Positions 26,608-39,560 of a DNA stretch of 64,000 nucleotides are shown here, piece by piece. The DNA comes from Straminergon stramineum. Its lineage: Eukaryota > Streptophyta > Bryopsida > Hypnales > Calliergonaceae. Every line of letters starts with the position of its first letter. The stretch's first letter is position 1. Below the pieces are notes generated by a model that was not told where the DNA came from, searched no databases, and worked only from the letters and a program-made list of their open reading frames with translations. The stretch spans positions 44,149,001-44,213,000 of the forward strand of contig OY987265.1 in NCBI GenBank assembly GCA_963920665.1. The letters run 5' to 3'. A program made the position numbers and the translations under genes.

Positions 26608-27316
26608 TAGGCACGGCTACGGTAGTCACGCACATTCACAAAAGTATTCTGGAAGTCATAAAATAACATGCACCCCAGTAAGCAACTGCAAATCCTGGCG
26701 ATCCCAACAACACAAACACCCTATTAATATCGTGCATACTCTATAGATACCATATGCAATGAAAAAAAATATCTTCATTGCTTTCAGAAAGTAAATGTCA
26801 CCTACATATTGGATGTCGAATGCCGCATGTAACAGAAGATCAACATCCTATAACGATCTTCACATGTCCTGAAGGAAATTAAGATTTAGGATAGTGTCAT
26901 CTCTAAGAGGGCCAACAATATCCTCTTCTTCCTATTCCTCCTCTTATCGCTCCGTGTGGTCAATGCCGTTGTGGGCCGGCTCTTAGTCTCCTTCTTCATG
27001 TGCCAAGACGTAGAACACCTCCACCTCTGAAACAGTTTCCACTCGCAAGTCGTTGTTGCATTGTACCACTTCCAGTTCGGCTACAATGTTATGAGTAGTG
27101 TCAATACTACCTAATGCCTAAGGCTTGGCTCTATAGATTCAGATGTCACCCTTCGAGAACGAGGTTCCCGAAGTCTCACAACCTTCCAATCGGGGTCTAT
27201 CACATCATCAATGAAGTATACCTGTACATAACGGAACAAGTCCTTTATTATGTATATGAACATGGTTTTCAACAACTAACAATACCTTCACAAAAAAAAA
27301 TTTAGAAAATAGTCTA

Positions 27317-30300
27317 TTAAACATAATTATCCGCTTCAATGACAAGCATGCCCCATTTGCGTAGTACCTGCTTCACGTGAGCGGGAAGTATAAATGGCTT
27401 AGTGACTGGTGATTGCCTGGTGTTGTACTTGACAGACCAGAAACCATGATTATCTTGGCGCATTGTTGGACTTCCTTCCTGGTTTGGCCGTATCCACAAG
27501 CATTTCATGACGATGAAATTCAGATGTCCGTAAGTCACCTTGATAATATCCTTCAATATGTCCACGTAATTAAGTGTCACCTCAACGGGATGTCTATTGG
27601 ACCGTGACGACCTACACAATTGGGTGATGATGGCTGCCACACCTACATCAAAAGAGACACTATTGGATCCATCTTCGGCATCAACACGAAAGTGATTTCC
27701 ATAAGCCCACATAGAGAGGTAACGTCGTACAGTAGGATATGGTAGCCGAGAAAGAGTCAACAAGTCATGGGATGGTGACTCTCCATTCTTCTCCATGTTT
27801 AGAACTCGATCCTCCAACCAATAGGCAAATCGGAAGAAAGGGCGATTCCATCGTCGTTCATATCTCGCCTTGTCTTCAAGGTACTCGCTACAAGAAAGGG
27901 GAGTAACACTTATCTCAGTGTACTTGCAATCTCATCACTTACACAAAATCAATACTACGAATTAATTGATTAATTGATTATTAATTTGTCTAACAAATAT
28001 AAGCATTAGCTTCTAGGAAGACTGCATACACGCCTATAGAATGGCTCGGTAATAACATTGTGATGGATGATGTGCTCATGTACTTCTATGAGCTTGGACT
28101 CGCACCACTCATGTTCGGTGCCGCAACCTTCCAATACTTCAGCACAATCCCTTTCATCTTCCTCCATGTTCCAAATTACTCTAGCCGCTCCAGGGTAGAG
28201 GTTGAAATACTCCGTGACAAACCCAATTGCCTCTTCGTACATGTATCCCATTGCAATGGACCCTTCCGGCCTTGCCCTATTTCTGACATGTGTCTTGAGA
28301 TGTCCTGGATACCTCTCAACACCATACATCCACCTAGCATGGACGAGTTTGCACTAGTATAACTCTCTTGGTATATGAAGGACAAGGTGGGGCATTACAT
28401 TCCAAAATGCTGGAGGTAAGTAGATCTCAAGCAGGGCACATGTTTCGGCAATATAATTAAGCAACCCTAGCAACTCTTGGCATTTAATTACCTTCTCGCA
28501 AATTTTTTTGAAACAATGTCCCAACCTTATAATGGCTACTCTAGGTTCCTTTGGGAGGGAGTCGCGAATGGCTATGGGTAGCACCTCCTGTATGAGGACA
28601 TGCCAATCGTGAGTCTTCATGAACTTCATTTTCATCTTATCCATGTTTACAAGCTTTGCAAAATTGCCACAATGCCCGGAAGGGGTTCGAACACGTTGTA
28701 TTGTGTCTAATACTTTTTGCTTTTCTTGGGGCCTAAGAACATAAGGGGCATGCGGCATAGTGTAGCCTTCACCATTTGCTTGCGCTTGAAGATGCAACTC
28801 AGGCATGACGTTCACATCCTCCATGTCTTTGCAAATGGCAATGGTATCCTCATCACCAAGCAAGAATCCCATTGTCGTGTTGGCAACATTCTTCTCAATG
28901 TGCATCACATCCAAAGTGTGGCACCTTGGCAACTCTTGTACAATAAGAATCGTTATAATAGGACTTTGATGAAACTACTTGATAATGGATCAAGGTGATT
29001 GCAAGAAACACTTGTCCTATTTTGCGTCACATAGTGTGTGTTGAATAGTTTTTTGCCTATAACTTTTGTGTTTTGGCTCCAAATGATTCAAGATTTGTAG
29101 GGAAGGTACTCATGACTATCATATACCTTCCCTAATTTATTCATAATTTCCAAAAATAATTTACTATCCAAAAATAGACCCCGATTCAATGTCGCAATTG
29201 CCAATTTGGAAGGTTTTACTACTATTTAGAACCCAAAAAACCATATTTTGAGCTGAAATTTGGTGTTTCTTGCAATCACTCATCAATGGAACCTCAAGCT
29301 ACGAAGGTATTGTATACATGCGGGATATCTATAATGAAGTGGGGTTGGAAATTAGTTACCATATCTTCCAATACAGCAGCCTATATAAGGCCGATACACG
29401 TTTAATACCAGATAGGCGCACCGGGTCATTTTGTAACAGAATACCTTCTTCATGGAGCCATCTTTCTCGTGTAGTACCCAAGTCCAGTGCACGTTCCCCA
29501 GACATAGGCTCAAGTGCGTTGCCATGCTCTTCGCCTTGGAAATGCTCTCCGTCATATCGAAGGTGATGTTCATAAAGGAGGTATTTGCGAGCACAACCAC
29601 AAAATACATTCTTGTGGAGGACCTTTGACCTCCTTGATCTGAATCTGTCTACACACACTGGGCACCCATGGAAACCCTTTGTGGTGCAACCTGCTACCAT
29701 ACCATATGTCGGGAAATCTCCAATTGTCCAAATGAGCATGGCATGCAAGATGAAGTGTGATGATTGCTTGTATTGTGCAATATCCATGGAATACACACCA
29801 TAGGTCCAAAGGTCTAGTAGTTCATCAACAAGCAGGTTCAAAAACTTGTCAAAGTGCTTTGAGATAACAGACCTAGGACCCGGGATTAGTACCGAAAGCA
29901 TAATGAAGTAGTTTTTGATTGTCAACCAAGGAGCAATGTTGTACAACAATATCAATATTGGCCATATAGAATATGTACTCCTCTTGTCAAAGTTGGGGTT
30001 GAATCCATTAGTGACTAGTGCTAAACGAGGGTTCCTATCATCATATACAAACTTTGTCGCGTATCGTTCATTTATCCACTTCCACTGTTCACCGTGACTG
30101 ACGTGCTCCATGATGTCATTGTCACTTTGTTATACTGCCCACCACGTCATTGAGGCCGCTTGTTGTGGGCTCCTGAAAATTCTCTTGAACCTTGGGGTAA
30201 GTGGAAAAACACGGCAAACCTTGAATGGCACCATTGACTTTCCTATACGCCGTTTTCTTGGAGCACGACAATGAGGGCAAACTTCGGCTCCTTTCAGGAG

Positions 30301-31423
30301 TCCTCGGAACAACGTACAATTGTTGGGACAGACATCATAGCTTTTGTATGAGTGACCAAGTCTTTTCAGATATTTGATAGCCTCATCGTAAGAGCTTGGA
30401 AGAGTGTTTGGTTGGGGTAGAAGGGTTGTACTTAGTGTGCGTAAAAGCTCATCCGTGTATGTTTCCGTACACCGATTCAACTTTGCCCCATTGAGTAGTA
30501 GATATGTTGCGTCCATACAAGAATGTTGAGCCCCGGCAAACAATGGGGTTGTAGCGGCTTCTACTAATGTTGTGATAGTTGCGTCAGTGTCGTCGTCCGA
30601 GTCACCCTAGTCTAAATCGTCGTCATCATCGTTGTTGTTTGAACTATTGGATGAAGTTGAAGCGGTCGGAGATGGAGCATTTGATTGCGTACTTCCGAGT
30701 TCAACGTCTGTGGTAGTTGCAAACATTACGGGGTCATTCGCCGAGTCTTCCTAATTGGTAGTAGGATCTAGGAGGATTGATTGAGAAGCATCCACGGATG
30801 GTGTTATAGAGAAAGAGTTGTCAGGGATTCCAATTTCCTCTACTTCGACTACGTCGATATGTGGATGTCTTGTTTCTCTTTCACTGGCAGCTTCTTCACG
30901 AATCCTATCTACTAGGTTGTACACATCAATGACCATGTGGGTCATATCCATACCAACATCTAGGTGCTGAGGCTGTAGGCGGTTTGGAATAGCGGCAGAT
31001 TGAGCGCTGTAATACCACGTCACATGTTTGTCCCATTCATCATCGAAATCATCCGCTTCGAATCCCTGTCATAAAGAGCATAGCTTACTAGAAGGTATAA
31101 TGGCATTAATATAAACTCGGAAAAAAAAAATTGAACTTGTCACTTAAGAAAAGCAATATGAGTAGGGAAACAAGTGTGTAGCTTGCTTCTAGACTAAAGA
31201 CCTCCGATCTCCCAAAATAAAAAGGGTGTCGCTTGTTCCTCTTCACACATCTCTCGTACGATTGTAGGGTGAGGTTGGATTCTCGAATGTGAACCCTGCA
31301 AGGACACGGCATTTTGTTCCACCCTTTTGTACGAGCATATGCAAGCTCTCTATTGAGGAGCTTTGTTTCATGTGCCCTAATATGGTACTCTTCTAGAGCA
31401 CGGCGCCTGATGCCATCCTCCAT
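27317..31423 (-). pseudogene. CACTA TNP2-type transposase relic
   Basis: Reading leftwards, the order matches plant En/Spm transposases. A CPC-containing, transposase-associated-like segment lies at 31423-31106, followed by an acidic linker. Then comes a segment with CPNNCTLFRG and CPHC (30543-30130). The TNP2 core (30111-29356) has LLDLWTYGVYSMD, IGDFPTYGM and GFHGCPVC. An intron (donor at 29354) follows, then LDVMHIEKNV at about 28915 and the DUF4218 region (THDWHVLIQEVLPIAIRD, YLPPAFWNVMPHLVLHIPRE). Next are VERYPGHLKTHVRNRARPEGSIA and, at 27817-27317, a DUF4216-like region (YVDILKDIIKV..DNHGFWSVKYN..PFILPAHVKQV). In-frame TAG codons at 30751, 30607 and 28354 break it, each readable as a former CAG. 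A second Cys-rich minus frame at 32695-32216 may be an additional N-terminal exon. Confidence 0.9.
28995..29279. mobile_element. MITE-like insert in the transposase intron
   Basis: A perfect 17 bp inverted repeat, GTGATTGCAAGAAACAC, lies at 28995-29011 and is inverted at 29263-29279. It bounds 285 bp with no coding capacity. It sits wholly inside the intron between YWKIW and LPRCHTLDV of the TNP2 relic. The flanks share 'atcaa' but no exact duplication is visible. The left end abuts a small palindrome (cttgat..atcaag, 28978-28994). Confidence 0.6.
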
Positions 31424-32215
31424 CTCAATTCTATATAAAGAAAGGGTAAGTGCATTTTACAAGGACAAATAAAAGAAAGTATGAGCAAGAAGTAAAAGTA
31501 AAAGGAACATGTGAAAAAGTCAACAATGGGAGCAATTGCAACTTTGATGTTGTCCTTGGAGATGCATCTACAACCAAGACGTTGCAACTAGTAATGCACA
31601 CCATCAAAGACTCATACAATTGTTCGTTGTATACCATTGTTGCTAACAACAAATGGGGAGCTTAAATCCTTAACATTGAACATGTAGAAGTTGTATGTGA
31701 CAAGGTACCTTGCAACAATTAGTACCCATTAATGAAGCAATGCCTATGTATATATTGTAGCAATGAACTTCACATGAATGATTGTAAATGCATTTACAAA
31801 GAGGAAAGCAAGTTTTATTAAATGCACATAGAAGCGGGCTTGTAAGAAAGAATTTTACAATGTGAGCCTCATTGTGAACATCACGTCACAAAGAGAACCC
31901 CCTACCTCTATTGTTAAGACCATATAGAAATGCAATTGACCCCAACCAATTCAGAGATCACCTACAATAGTATAGAGTTAGCCGCATTATTCATGGAAAA
32001 AGTCGATCCAAATATTTCCCTAGTATTCGACAACGGATAGCAGTCATCACAGTACTTTCATCTTATCCGCATTGTTTCTTTTTGGGTTAATCTACTTTCT
32101 ATTCCTCATGAGACGATGTTGTATCTTTGGTTTCCCCAGCATTCACAATTTCAGAAGAAAATGGAAGATCTCCACGTATTACTTCCTCCAAAGAACCTTC
32201 CAAATTTTCATTAGG

Positions 32216-32695
32216 TCAGCTTCGATACTGCATGGTAGAATTACTATCTATTGACTCTCCATTTTCAACGCCGACATACTTCCGAGAAAGCAAGGCATCT
32301 CTGCGGATATGTTCTTGCATGGGCAAGAACATAATACATTTGCATTGAGAATCTGGAGGATATGAATTTACGGTCGGCATACAATGGCATTTTTGCCACT
32401 TCTGGCGCATAGCGTCATCTAAGGATAGATAAATGCCCCATCGCTTAACCAACACACACCTGCAATACAGGTAATGAAGCCATGCTAGTCTACAACATGC
32501 AATGCACTCACAATACATGAGACATTCATGTTGAGGACCCCTAGGTCCTAATTCGTACTCCCTCATAGCAAATTCTAACCAACTAGGTAGATCGTGAAAC
32601 CTATCAATTCGCACGGAGGGTTTCCCGAAGTCCGTTTGGTAACCTCTACAGTTCAGTGCCATGATTGTAGCGAGTGACAATAGAAGGATGTGCAA
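32216..32695 (-). other. Cys-rich open frame between the divergent CACTA genes
   Basis: One hundred and fifty-nine codons are open on the minus strand, with a run 'HECLMYCECIACC' after 'LPSWLEFAMREYELG'. The pattern recalls the transposase-associated N-terminal region of plant CACTA proteins (a hydrophobic 'fldfa' segment followed by a Cys cluster). It therefore may be the first exon of the transposase gene. No splice junction to 31423 was established. Confidence 0.3.
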
Positions 32696-33864
32696 AACTT
32701 GCCTTCACTGGTGTACACCGTGTTGCAAAGTGCTACGCATGTCTTGTAGAGGTGTTCCGTTGTTTAGCCACTGGTATTGGAACAGTCTAGAAGTCCATAG
32801 CAATAAGAGTTATTGTGAAAACAAAGTGACAAATATGGATGGCAGAAATGTCAAACAAGCGAACTAGAAGTACACCATGATGAAGTACTAGCAAATAATG
32901 CACTAAAGGAGTTGAAGTTGTTGCAGTTGTCTTTGCTATCTTTCTGTGAACTAGGTGGAGTCGTGGCAAGTGTAGGAACACATGTGCCGAACAAGGATAT
33001 GAATGATGAGTGACGTGCGAACAATACTGGTTTTGGACGTTTCCTATGTGAAGCAAGTAGGTGAGATTCTATTGCGAGAAGACGTAGGAAAGACGCACCT
33101 AATTTCAATTATTACTGACGCATTAAGACACCAGGCTACATAGAGGACAAATGTGAAAATGAATCCGAACCGGAAGATGATGTATGCCATTAATTCCCGA
33201 GAATCCCTTGATTAGTGAATTCAACATGAGGCCATGAGAGGTCTAGCATGGGCATGGCTATATAGTAGCCCATTGTATTCGCCGTCGCGCATTAATGTTG
33301 TGCGAAGGCGGCGGGATATTTTTTAATAGAGTTTGTTGACTTTTCCTATTCACAAATGAAATAGTGAAATAGTTGCCACAACGGTGAATATCCTACGTAA
33401 TAATGAAGAAGCAAAGTTTCCTGTGGTGCAGTTCGAGTGTATATGCATAGACATCTCAGTATTCACTAGAGAGGTGAACCGTGAAGTGCTTACATGTTTT
33501 TAGTGTTGTCACTAGTCTTCAAGGGTTGTTTTTATGAAAGGATGGAAGTGAGATTTCTTTCTATCATTCTTAGGTAATCGGAAGTTCTATTCTTCAAAGT
33601 TCAATCAAACGAAGGTTATCGGTCGTCGTTATTCCCCAACAAGCAACATAAATGGCATGGGCTCCGACGCTTACCTTTCCTTCAAGAATACAAACCAGGT
33701 GCATATTTCATTGCTTATAAATCTTGGTGCCATGGAATACATGGAAATTAAAGATCTTGTATAGTATTTTGGTGAGTATTTGACAGTAGTGCAAAATTTA
33801 TCTTCACAGCTACAAAATAATTACATTCGGAATGTCCTAAAGTTGAGTATGTGGCTACTAGACT

Positions 33865-36800
33865 ATGCAGGGTATATCCCTCGAAGGCCAACATGCGGTA
33901 CAATCTTTCCCTCCTGGGCTTGTATATATTCAACCGTGGGGTTCACAAATAGTCTACCAATCTAATGCACCTCAATCACTTGGACCTCTCGGACCCGTGC
34001 AATATATGTTCTCTGGATTTCTAGAACAATGCATACATCAACAACACGGAAGCACAGCGCACATGCATCAACAACCTCCATCGTTGTTTTTCCCATCAAT
34101 CTCCCAATAGATATCCAGACATCATGAATGTGGTCATGAAGGGGGAAGCGATGTTCCACTTTGCAATGACCCCTACAACCCCAAGTTGAAAGGTTGTACA
34201 TCAGAATCTATATCCACAAATAGTTGTAGTGGGTAGAGCAACGGAACTTCTGTTGTACCCTCCATTGTTGCTTCTATATCCAAGAAGTTAGGACCAAATG
34301 ATGTAGCTTGCATTAGTCAGGTGTCATCGTTGTTGATTATGCCTCCCGGAACCTCTTGGCTCCCTTGTGAAGATAGATGTGGAACTACACCCACTAGTTC
34401 TGTGAGTGGAAACGGGGATCTACTTTTGGCTAGAACATCGACATCCATGGTGTCCCCCGTGAAGGAGGTCCTTCCTGATCCATTCAACAAAGAAGGCAAT
34501 ATAGTTCTATGGCAGAAATAAAAGAAAACTATTCAACGTCAGAAGCAAAGGGAGGCCAAATTGGAATTCAAGGAAAAATCTCTCGATTGTCCGATGGTCA
34601 TTGCATGCACTGAAGATGGGAAAATTCCAAAGGCAATGAGGTGCCTAGTGCACAAGGCATTTAAAAACATTGCAAAGCGATGGTTGGACTGCAGTGTAAT
34701 CAATTTCTATGACCACGGTGATGTCGATCTTGCAAAAGTGAGAGATGAGTTAAGTAGGCGGTTCGTTTTTGATCCCCCTCTAGAGGAAGGATATATACTT
34801 TGGTACATTGAAGAGTCTATTAGAGCATCCCGATATCAATGGAGAAAGAAGTGGATAGAAATCGAGAAAGGAGACAAGTACAAGGGTTGCCTTGCACAGT
34901 ACTTTCCTACTCTCGATAAGTATTGGCGAACAAAAGAATCTGAAGAAAAGAGTAGGAAAATGAAGAGAGCTCGAGCTGAGGCAAGGACAAAGTAGAAAAA
35001 TCCAGTTCCAAGTGAGGAGACATCTTCTATTGCACCATCGGAAACGTGGGATGTAAGTATTTGCATTTAATGAACCTCAACTACCAATTTCACGCATGAA
35101 TTGGTCCTTTTGAAAATCAACTACAATTGGCATATTTTAATTTCCGTACTTCCCATACAAGTGAGATCTCATATTTCTTTGTTGACATTACAAAAGCTTT
35201 TGGATGAAGGCATTCCGGAGTATGCTAATTGGGATGAGGGTGAATCTGAACCACATGAATGTCCATCCCAAGTGGAAGCCATTGATTCCATTACGGATAG
35301 AGAAGAAGAAATTTATGTCAATATATAAGCAAATTCCATGCTTCTCTAGTTGACTTCATTTTTTTTCAGAAATTAAGTTAATACGACTTTGCTGTCAATG
35401 CTTAATGAAGTAGCTAATAAAGGCGAGCATATCCTTTTTTGCATGTAGGGAAGGGAGATCTCATGGACTTCTGAACAAAATGAACCAATCAACATGGAGA
35501 CAACAGTACCGGTAATGAGACATAAACAATTGCAAGATTTTTTTGTTTTGAACTTATAGAATTTTGGACTACAAATGTTTTAGTCCGTGAAGGAAGGTAG
35601 TTGTTGTATTCTCTATTTCTGTTCGTTTGAAATAGTATTGTGTTGCATGTCATAGGAACCATTAAATAAAAAGAACAACTTGGATGTGGTTAGAGGTTCA
35701 TCTTCCTACGCAAAGTCCAGAGCTGATGGAAAGCACATTGCTTTTGGAGCACCTAAATCCCCGGAAATAGACTTGAACATCTTGAAGTCTTCTTTAGCGA
35801 GTATGGCTAAATGGCAAGTTGGAATTGATCGACAACTTGCAGAGACAACAAGGTCATTGTCAAATATGTAGAAGACAATGGAATTAGTGTTGATTGAAGT
35901 ACAAACTGTTAATGCTTGGAAGGAGAAGGACAATAGTATAGTTGGTGGTGGCACACCAAATGATAGTATGAATGCTCAGGAAGGGGTATTGCAAACAAGC
36001 AAAAGTGACCGGGTGGGTGCTAAAGACAAGGACTACAAGCAAGCAATAGACACAACATTGTTGGCATCAGGTGAGTCCTAAGATATGTGGGAAATACAAT
36101 TTGAACAACCGCGGACATGTAATTTCTAATTTTCTTTTGTTGCATTGCTTGATGTATTGAATCGTTCAATAATATTTGGAGGAAACCGGCTTCCATTTGT
36201 TGAAGTACGTAAAACCTCTATTTCATTAAAGAGGTGGTATTCCAATACTTTGGAATGTTTGAAAACACCTGCTTTGAAATAACAAAACCATTTGTATCCT
36301 AAATTTAAGAATGACATTTACAAATGAATTGCTATTTTTAGGTTTGGAATTCTGGAACTTCAAAGAAATTTACATTCTCAAAAAAAGGAATCGAATTATT
36401 TCTTATGAAACGGTTAGAAATCCATTACAATTATATGTCATTGTATGGAAATTGACCGGTTGCAGAGCTAGCTGTGGACAATGATGGTACTCCTTCAATT
36501 GTGGAAAATAGTTCTAGGCGCAAGAATGTAGACCCTGATAAATACAATTCAATGGTAGGAGTTGATGCATCTATGTGGTGCACATCGTCTACTACCTTAT
36601 CAATGGTGAATGAACCGAGTATCACAAGACCAAGACCATCTCCGATGCAGGTGGCATTCGGTTCTATGGACCCAAGTCTCGGAACAATGTGGGCTGAAGC
36701 TGAACATAACACAGGTGAGGAACAGGTAACCCAAGCAGCTTTGTAGTTGTAGGTAATCTAAGCAGCTTTATAGTTGCAAGTATTAATTCTTCACATCAAC

Positions 36801-37380
36801 CATGCTAATAAATATTTGGTTGTACAAGTACATGGAGAAACAGAAGCCCCCCAGAAGAGGGTCCGCCTGAGAATGAATGAAAGCATTGTTGAGAAAACTG
36901 AACTAGCAGCACAAGTGAAATCCGCGCCTTTATTAGGGAGTTCGGTAGTAAAAGGTAGTAAAGGGAATGCAGGGAGACCAACATGAGTTCGAAGACGGCC
37001 ATCAAAGTATTTGGATACTATTCCCCCCAAGGAAAACAAGCCTCGAGGCAACAAGGTACTTATGAAACATATTTTTCAGAGAATTATGACATTTCTTTCT
37101 TACAATACATTGGCTTTGGAGATCTACTATGGGTTATTAGAATTGTCCTTCTTGTGTTTTGGAACCTTGTTAGGATCCACTGAAGCCTGGACGTTGCGTA
37201 TAGGTGCTTCACAACAGCACCTTGGGAAGACTGTAGCCATAGGACGAACAGGCCCGCACTGGTGTTCTTAGAAGAAGAAGTTCGTTCCAAATGTGCAAGG
37301 AGTTTCTTGGGAGTGTGGAATGCAACAAGTTACTATACTTCATGTCTACCCAGAATTTTGCACTATTGAGGTTATGTTAC
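33865..37380 (+). pseudogene. Transposase_24/TnpA-like CACTA accessory protein relic
   Basis: Multi-exon coding on the plus strand. A Gln/Pro-rich N-terminal part (33865-34500) is followed at 34561-34995 by a 144-codon segment. That segment has 'DLAKVRDELSRRFVFDP..YILWYIEESIRASRYQWRKKW' and a Lys/Arg/Glu-rich tail. This is the layout of the plant Ptta/En-Spm Transposase_24 family. Further exons near 35,161-35,328, 35,680-36,060, 36,470-37,055 and 37,175-37,380 continue it, the last with 'VLHNSTLGKTVAIGRTGP'. Stops at 34519 (TAA), 34993 (TAG), 35869 (TAG), 36984 (TGA) and 37201 (TAG) sit where CAA, CAG or CGA would fit. The family's usual role is binding subterminal repeats during transposition. 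It lies divergent to the transposase, whereas classical En/Spm has both on one strand. Confidence 0.6.
36723..36776 (+). repeat. Tandem 27 bp coding duplication differing only by transitions
   Basis: Copies at 36723-36749 and 36750-36776 differ at four positions: three C/T and one G/A. The unit encodes a Gln-rich nonapeptide in the TnpA-like relic (QVTQAAL plus two residues). The C-to-T changes have produced stop codons in both copies. Confidence 0.7.
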
Positions 37381-38992
37381 CAAATGAATAACGTCCAGGT
37401 ATTTCCATGATGGTTGATGCTCTAGATGGCGAGTTCAATGAAGATGCCACTATTCTCTAGCGCTCCAACTACATGACTTATATTGAAGTGAACAAGTTGT
37501 AATGAAAGGTTTGTCATACTTGAAGGCGCTAACCTTGTTTGCTAATTAGAGAATTGGAACTTTCAATTTATAGAAGGTGAAATTCTTTGCTCTTCTATTC
37601 ATCTACTGATTTTCAATTACTAGTATATGTAATTTCATTTGTACCAACGCTAGTGAAGGTGAGTACGCCATTGGAGTATGTTGAGTTAAGAACAAGAGGT
37701 CTAGTGATTCGAAAAAAAATGTCATTCGAGTAATTGCATCATGGACCTCTACATGATAGGAAAATTGATTTAGCCTCGTAAATGGATTTTGTGACAAAGG
37801 TATTTCTCTGTGCAGTGTATATCTTCATTGCATGCTCATCATCGATTTTGGAAGTTTCTGAAGATTGCAAGCGAATGCTCCTACCCTCCTACCATCTTGG
37901 TTTGAATTTCATTAGCTTTTTCCCCATGTGTTTTTAATTTCCGGGTACCATGTATATAGCAGAAGAAATGTGTAGTACGACATTATATGACTACCGACAA
38001 CAAATACATTAAAAAAAGGTATATTAGAAAGACAATGTCCAAATACCATGATGAAATAGTGAAGTCTGATTTAGCATTGTTTATGCATTGCACGTTTCCA
38101 TTATTTTGTTTGTAGGACAAGGGAGAGGAAATGTCATGGTTCAATGAATAGAAACCTCAAGTGATGTTTTATGCGACTGAAAACAAGAAACCAGAATAGT
38201 GAATGCACACGATTGTCATAGGTGCATTTACATAGAGTGAATGAAAAGGATGTAGTAGCGTAAATTACATCAAGGTAATGCCAGTGCCTAGTGGTGGATA
38301 CGGATGAAATGAGATTATGACAAGGAAGAGAATGTGAATGGAAAGACGTGAAAGTGAAGGTGATGTTCAAGGTACCTATCGGAATGTGACACTAATTCTT
38401 TAGTCACCATGATAAGCGTATCAAAGTTTGCAAGGTGGTGTTTTGCCACTGACTTCTTTGACGTATAATGGAGTCTACAAAGAAGATGAACGTTGACCAT
38501 CTTTTAGTAGAGGAAACCTGGAATGTGGCATTAGCCGGAGCTATTGATTTGATTTGTCCAAGAGAGGAAGGTGTAATATGTTTCAATTCACATATAATAA
38601 AAGAAAATAATGAAGTGGTTGCAGTTGCTACTGAAGGAAGGTTTGAATAGAAAGGAAATTGGAACAGGGTAAATCATAGGAAGGGATAGCAATTGAACAG
38701 AACAAACATTTTTAGAACGAAAGAGCAGTTTTACTATACGTATTGCATGCAAACATACTTTAGATCTAGCACGAACAAAGCATGTGGTATTGGACCGTCT
38801 TTGTCCCTCCTAAGTGGAGAATGTCGATATTCACAAGTATGTACTCATGTATTCTAAAAAAAAGTAATTGTATTCAATCAGGGTTGTTCTGTCGAACGTG
38901 TTTTGGGGTTTGGGTGTCGAGTTGTTCGTCTAATGTCGCATGTCGTATAAGACGAGTGTCGCATATACGAGACAAATTTGACGAGCGTGAAA

Positions 38993-39013
38993 TTAGGGTT
39001 TAGGGTTTTCGGG
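38993..39013 (+). repeat. Short plant-telomere-like tract (TTTAGGG type), left of the G-rich complex
   Basis: 'ttagggtttagggttttcgg' contains two TTAGGGT-type units followed by a degenerate one. Alone it is weak evidence, since TTTAGGG pairs occur in plant promoters. A similar tract lies at 40835-40867, inside the complex. Confidence 0.4.
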
Positions 39014-39049
39014 CAGGGCAGCCAAAATTTTTATCTTACGTGGCGGGTT

Positions 39050-39560
39050 GTCAATAGTGATGTGGAAAGCTTTGACCATGTCACCATAGGCGACTACGGG
39101 TGGGGCAACCGCGGGTCCTAGAATGAGGGCGACTGCGGGTTCAATCTGGAGCAACTGCGGGTCCAATCCAGGGTGACTACAAGTCGAAGGGGGGGGGGGG
39201 GGGGGCGAGTGCGAGTGGGGCGCGTGCGGGTAAGATGGGGCGACCTCGGGTCCTAGAATGAAGGCGACTGCGGGTTCAATCCGGGGCGACTACAAGTCGA
39301 GGGGGGGGGGGGGGGGGCGAGTGCGAGTGGGGCGCGTGCGGGTAAGATGGGGCGACCTCGGGTCCTAGAATGAAGGCGACTGCGGGTTCAATCCGGGGCG
39401 ACTACAAGTCGAGGGGGGGGGGCGAGTGCAGGTCTAGGGGGGGCGAGTGCGGGTCTAAGAGGGGCAAATGCGGGTAGAAGGGGGCGACTACGGGTCTAGG
39501 GGGGTGAGTGCGGGTCTAGGGGGGGCAAATGCGGGTAGAAGAGGGCTTAGGGGGGCTACC
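39050..39560. repeat. G-rich minisatellite with long poly-G runs
   Basis: Units of 'gcgactgcgggt' and 'gcgagtgcgggt' type are repeated. A 112 bp block is duplicated almost exactly (about 39189-39300 and 39301-39412). Each copy begins with a run of 17 Gs (39189-39205, 39301-39317), and a third run of 10 Gs lies near 39413. It has strong G-quadruplex potential. No gene. Confidence 0.8.

Larger units (their letters stand above)
26608..38295. mobile_element. Decayed CACTA (En/Spm) transposon with divergent genes
   Basis: A TNP2-type transposase relic (minus) and a Transposase_24/TnpA-like relic (plus) diverge from a shared ~2-3 kb centre. Candidate ends are CACTAGGCAC at 26608-26617 and its exact inverse GTGCCTAGTG ending at 38295. 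Both sides also carry a subterminal 'cattcac..tattctgg' motif in matching orientation. The flanking triplets differ (ctt and gtg), so the target duplication is not confirmed, and the ends remain provisional. The internal coding content is certain; the size of about 11.7 kb is inferred. Confidence 0.6.
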
